From Dyadobacter beijingensis DSM 21582 (lineage in GTDB: Bacteria > Bacteroidota > Bacteroidia > Cytophagales > Spirosomataceae): a stretch of DNA of 64,000 bases. Within the stretch, counting starts at the first letter, position 1. Each line of letters opens with the position of its first letter. Below are positions 60,977-64,000 of this stretch, piece after piece. The stretch is taken from contig NZ_KB907787.1 in assembly GCF_000382205.1 (NCBI RefSeq), positions 1,465,176 to 1,529,175 of the forward strand, written 5' to 3'. The translations under genes and the position numbers were made by a program. Under the pieces are notes generated by a model. It did no database searches. It was not told the origin of the DNA and worked only from the letters and a program-made list of their open reading frames with translations.

Positions 60977-61288
60977 TTATTCTTCGCTTGCTTCGCGGTA
61001 GCTGTGGTAGGTTTTGCCTTCGATGAACTCGTCGATGGCAATGCTTCCTGCTTTCGGCATACGCTCGTAAAACTTCGAAATCTCAATTTGCTCTCTGTTT
61101 TCGAACACTTCTTCGAGGTTATCAACGCCCGAGGCAAATTCGGCGAGCTTGTTGTTGAGCTCTTCCTTCATTTTGCTGGAAATCTGGCGTGCCCTTTTTG
61201 AAATGACAGACACGGATTCATACAGGTTACCTGTTACCGCCGCTATCTTGTCTGTATCACGGGTAATGATCGATGGATTCGTTGCCAT
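60977..61288 (-). CDS. rpoZ: RNA polymerase omega subunit (Bacteroidota type)
   Basis: A 103-aa protein with the omega/Rpb6 core 'VTGNLYESVSVISKRARQIS' (about 18-37), in which the Arg-Ala-Arg-Gln element packs on beta-prime. The C-terminus is the acidic extension usual in this phylum. It lies between bamD and coaBC, the typical Bacteroidota position. It helps assemble and stabilise RNA polymerase. Confidence 0.92.
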   Translation of the reverse strand: MATNPSIITRDTDKIAAVTGNLYESVSVISKRARQISSKMKEELNNKLAEFASGVDNLEEVFENREQIEISKFYERMPKAGSIAIDEFIEGKTYHSYREASEE

Positions 61289-61334
61289 ATTGGTCTGATA
61301 TAGTTTAAATTCTTAAAACAATGTAAAATATGCC

Positions 61335-62258
61335 TTACTGCCCGTTGGGAGCACTAACGGCGGGTGTAGTAACCTTTGCCGGTTTGGTGGCCGGGTCGGG
61401 TTGTGCTACTTTCAATTTCTGTCTTTCGGCTTCCGCTTTCGCGATTACGTCGATTTGCTTCTGGCTGTCGTCGTACATCTTCTCGGCATCGCGGTTATAC
61501 TTGCCGGTCGGGTATTTATCTACCAGCTCCTGATAGAACTTCACAACATCCTGGAAACGTTCTTTCTGCTTGTCGCTGAAACTGTTGGCTGCCAGGTTAT
61601 ACTGCGATTCCACTTTGAGGAAAGCCAGCTCTTCGTTGTATTGCGAATCCGGGAAATCTTTCCGGAAATTTTCAATGGAAATAACCGCCGATTTAAGCGA
61701 CATCGGGTTGAAATCGCTGATCTTGTGGTAAAGCCGTGCACGCTCGTATGCCTTCTTTTCCAGCTTCGACCGCAATTCGAGAATGTACCGGGTACATTCC
61801 TCGCGGAACGGGCTATCGGGATAGGTGTTGATGAAATCCTGCATGGCGGAAATGGCCGTAAACGTACTCGTCTGATCGAGGTTGTACGGCGAAGAATCCT
61901 TATACAGTGAAAACGCGTGCATATACAACGACTCCTGCGCATAATCACTGCGGGCGTAGGTGTCGTAGAATTTCTTAAACAGGAACTGGCTGGTATTATA
62001 CTGAGCCTGATGATATTGCGTATAGGCGTAATAGAATTGCGCCAACTCCGACTCGGTGCTTCCTTTCAACAACGGAATCAACTCCTCAAACAACAGTCCT
62101 GCTCTGTAATAATCCGCCTTTTTATAGTAGGCCATGGCAGCATCGTATTTCTGCTGATCTGTACCCGTCTTCTGTAACTTGGAGAACTTACTGCAGGAAG
62201 TAACAACAAGGATTGCAATGAAAAGCAAGAAATAGCTTGCCGGACTGTTTTTTCGCAT
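61335..62258 (-). CDS. bamD: outer-membrane assembly lipoprotein BamD
   Basis: A 307-aa lipoprotein (lipobox VTSC, Cys22) made of TPR helices, including 'YDAAMAYYKKADYYRAGLLF' and 'YPDSPFREECTRYILELRSK'. BamD works with BamA to insert beta-barrels into the outer membrane. The C-terminal Pro/Ala/Lys-rich tail is disordered. It is 46 bases upstream of rpoZ, with which it probably shares a transcript. Confidence 0.93.
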   Translation of the reverse strand: MRKNSPASYFLLFIAILVVTSCSKFSKLQKTGTDQQKYDAAMAYYKKADYYRAGLLFEELIPLLKGSTESELAQFYYAYTQYHQAQYNTSQFLFKKFYDTYARSDYAQESLYMHAFSLYKDSSPYNLDQTSTFTAISAMQDFINTYPDSPFREECTRYILELRSKLEKKAYERARLYHKISDFNPMSLKSAVISIENFRKDFPDSQYNEELAFLKVESQYNLAANSFSDKQKERFQDVVKFYQELVDKYPTGKYNRDAEKMYDDSQKQIDVIAKAEAERQKLKVAQPDPATKPAKVTTPAVSAPNGQ

Positions 62259-62333
62259 ATTAGCTGCAAAGGTAATAAAAAAAGCTACATCATCCCTAAC
62301 GAATGCGTAGCTGATATAGTGTTAAAAGTTAGC

Positions 62334-62951
62334 CTATTGCTGATGGCGAACGAGCATTTTCTTGGTTGCAACCTTTTTGCCGTCGACCGATAGCTGATAG
62401 AAGTAAAGGCCGGTAGCCATGTCCCTGGTATTGACGCGCAGTTTGCGGTCGGCTTTGTTGAGTGTAAATTCCTGAATTTGTGATCCCAGTACATTGTAAA
62501 ACGTCAGTTTCGCATCCCGCAAACCCGATGAAATCGCGAAATCGATCTCCGCATATTCGCTGGCAGGGTTCGGATAGACGTTCGATACTGAAATTTTGTC
62601 ATTTACGAACAGCAGTTCTTCCGCCTTGATCTGTGCTTCCAGCGCCGGTGACTTTCTCTCACTGCCTTTTTCTGAAACTTCCACGGTCAGCGCATTATTG
62701 TCGGCTGCGTTTGCGGATGAGAAGAGGAACGAAGTGTAGAAACTATTCAGCGCTTTTGGATTTTGCAAAGTCAGCGGCTTGTAGTTGATGCCACTCGAAA
62801 AGTTCGAAAATTTGATGTTCTGGGCTGCGGGGGCTTTCTTCTTGCCGGCGATGTTCAGACGGCTGCCCCCAGAGACGCTTTGGGCCTGTAAACCCTGAAA
62901 GCTCAGGGCTAAGGCTAACGTGATATATATTAAACGTATAGTTCTTTTCAT
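62334..62951 (-). CDS. small type IX secretion cargo protein
   Basis: A 205-aa protein with a signal peptide (cleavage near LQAQ, residue 24) and a C-terminal type A sorting domain: 'VYPNPASEYAEIDFA', 'TFYNVLGSQI', 'MATGLYFYQL' and a terminal 'KKMLVRHQQ'. T9SS moves such proteins across the outer membrane. Only about 100 residues precede the sorting domain, and they have no known domain, so this may be a small surface or gliding-related factor. A consensus promoter lies upstream. Confidence 0.92.
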   Translation of the reverse strand: MKRTIRLIYITLALALSFQGLQAQSVSGGSRLNIAGKKKAPAAQNIKFSNFSSGINYKPLTLQNPKALNSFYTSFLFSSANAADNNALTVEVSEKGSERKSPALEAQIKAEELLFVNDKISVSNVYPNPASEYAEIDFAISSGLRDAKLTFYNVLGSQIQEFTLNKADRKLRVNTRDMATGLYFYQLSVDGKKVATKKMLVRHQQ

Positions 62952-63010
62952 AGCTGCAATCGGATACTTTTGACTAATGCGTTATGTGTTTTTAGCTGAA
63001 AAGTACGCTA

Positions 63011-63042
63011 CAAAAATATAGAGAAATAATTGTATATTCAAA
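63011..63042 (-). promoter_or_regulatory. promoter of the T9SS cargo gene
   Basis: On the minus strand TTTG (63042-63039), 20 bases, then TATTTTTG (63018-63011): exact matches to both boxes with ideal spacing. Transcription would start near 63004, about 53 bases before the ATG. Confidence 0.65.
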
Positions 63043-63119
63043 ACATATTGTGCGAACGGGTAACTTTATTTTTGTATGGTAAAAAATCGTGCCGACAGCC
63101 AGCGGCGGGTACCATTTTG

Positions 63120-64000
63120 TCACAAATTTTTATTTTCCTTCCAGGTTGCCTGTTCTTTCGTCGGTTTCTCCTTGATACGCCAGTTGAAACCGTCCAGTTG
63201 CCGCTCCGCAGGTTTTATTTTCGACGGCGGGATCAGCTTGCCGTCGGGTTTGCCGATGAATGCAATGCGCTGGACCCGGTTATCTTCAAATAGCAGGTTC
63301 ATCCGCCCGCATTCGACCCTGTTCAGACCGATATTTTTCTGCTTATCATCTACCGCATAGTAGGCACTTTCCCCGTTGCCGTCGACCAGGACTTGTTTTA
63401 ACTTATTCCCAGCCTGAAAATAGGCGTTGATCGTCCGTCCCTTCACCTGGTTAAACTGCCTGACGAGCGTGTCCTCCGTAATGACAAAAGACTTGCCTTT
63501 GAGCAGCATCCGGTTCAATTCGTTGCTCACGAGAAACGCGGTGATCGAATCGGCTTCCATCTGGTAATGCTGGTCGCTCCAGAGGATCGGTTTGCGGAAA
63601 AAGCGGATAATGGAATCGGCCGTGTTGTACGTGATCGAATCACATTTTCCCTGAAAATCGGATTTGTAAATGAATACATTCCGGTCTCCGATCAATTTCC
63701 GTGTACTGTCGCGCGTGTTCTCGAACGAGTAGAGCGTGTCGGCGCGGATGTACATGGTGTCTTCGGATACGACATTTCGGACGTAGGCATGCCCGAATAT
63801 TTTCGAGTAACCCTTTGTTTTCCAATAATATCCTTCATCGCCATTCAGGATTGTCCTGTCCTTTTTGGCTATGATAATGACGTTCCCTTTCCCTTTGCCG
63901 TCGTTGGTTTTGCCATCCACGACCAGCGAGTCCGCCGTAAGCGTATATGTCTCGTTGTCAACCGTCGTGCGTGTATGAAATGACGACTGCGTTGATTCCG
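63120..64000 (-). CDS. OstA/LptA-like protein, cut by the right edge
   Basis: The frame runs to the window edge without a start. Upstream of an internal GTG at 63920 it continues ...TYTLTADSLVVDGKT..., so the true start is outside. At least 293 residues are visible, with repeated OstA beta-strand units ('GDEGYYWKTKGYSKIFGHA', 'RADTLYSFENTRDS', 'YQMEADSITAFL'). OstA/LptA proteins form the periplasmic bridge for LPS transport. Bacteroidota versions are longer than E. coli LptA, as here. It links functionally to lptC at 54.5 kb. Confidence 0.88.
   Translation of the reverse strand, partial: ESTQSSFHTRTTVDNETYTLTADSLVVDGKTNDGKGKGNVIIIAKKDRTILNGDEGYYWKTKGYSKIFGHAYVRNVVSEDTMYIRADTLYSFENTRDSTRKLIGDRNVFIYKSDFQGKCDSITYNTADSIIRFFRKPILWSDQHYQMEADSITAFLVSNELNRMLLKGKSFVITEDTLVRQFNQVKGRTINAYFQAGNKLKQVLVDGNGESAYYAVDDKQKNIGLNRVECGRMNLLFEDNRVQRIAFIGKPDGKLIPPSKIKPAERQLDGFNWRIKEKPTKEQATWKENKNL

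Overview
The window reads as a Bacteroidota chromosome, most likely a Cytophagales species of the Dyadobacter/Spirosoma kind. Supporting signs are a type IX secretion C-terminal sorting domain, outer-membrane beta-barrel receptors, a Rho factor with a long Ala/Glu/Pro-rich insert, the bamD-rpoZ-coaBC-DUF4835-recN neighbourhood, and promoters of the Bacteroidota type (TTTG, about 20 bases, TAnnTTTG). No tRNA, rRNA, CRISPR array or transposase was recognised.

Positions 1-16.7 kb are part of a prophage or phage-plasmid-like element, nearly all on the minus strand with tightly overlapping genes. Reading right to left: a divergent control region (15.8-16.1 kb) between a coiled-coil HTH regulator (plus) and a run of tiny early genes; a large zinc-finger/Toprim/helicase replication protein (11.1-14.2 kb); an iteron-like region with an AT-rich tract and a 28-bp inverted repeat (10.8-11.1 kb) that resembles a replication origin; auxiliary genes including a MYG1-family protein; a GNAT toxin/DUF1778 antitoxin cassette with its own terminator; then portal, DUF6712, a large secreted protein, a lysis group (spanin-like pair, holin, DUF5675) and tail-like genes running off the left edge. 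No integrase, terminase or capsid gene is in view.

16.7-27.5 kb is envelope and carbohydrate metabolism: a GH13 C-terminal remnant at the phage border, a cold-shock protein, a lipid A-type acyltransferase, a GH130 glycoside phosphorylase converging on two GT4 glycosyltransferases (one fused to a barrel-like domain), a transglutaminase with a 37-aa gene directly in front, a lipoprotein, and a GH36-type alpha-galactosidase.

27.7-42 kb holds the oxidative pentose phosphate operon gnd-zwf-pgl, a small membrane protein with an SPFH protein, a GntR(YtrA)-ABC transporter operon that includes a 34-aa gene, a cysteine desulfurase-XdhC-MocA molybdenum cofactor maturation cluster, a shrunken DabB/DabA-like pair whose DabA lacks the zinc catalytic core, and a 1-Cys peroxiredoxin.

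42-64 kb is conserved housekeeping: a 7TM protein, a TonB-receptor-like beta-barrel protein, an orphan four-helix-bundle sensor, htpG, an HHH membrane protein pair, rho with a leader of about 300 bases, coaX, an outer-membrane protein, lptC, cytochrome c with SCO and a lipoprotein, recN, an Sm/Hfq-like small protein, DUF4835, coaBC, rpoZ, bamD, a T9SS cargo protein, and an OstA/LptA-like gene cut by the right edge. coaX and coaBC both serve coenzyme A synthesis; lptC, the OstA-like gene and bamD serve outer-membrane biogenesis.

The observations most worth a second look are the catalytic-core-less Dab pair, the Hfq-like small protein, the iteron origin, and the structured element in front of the phage primase-helicase.
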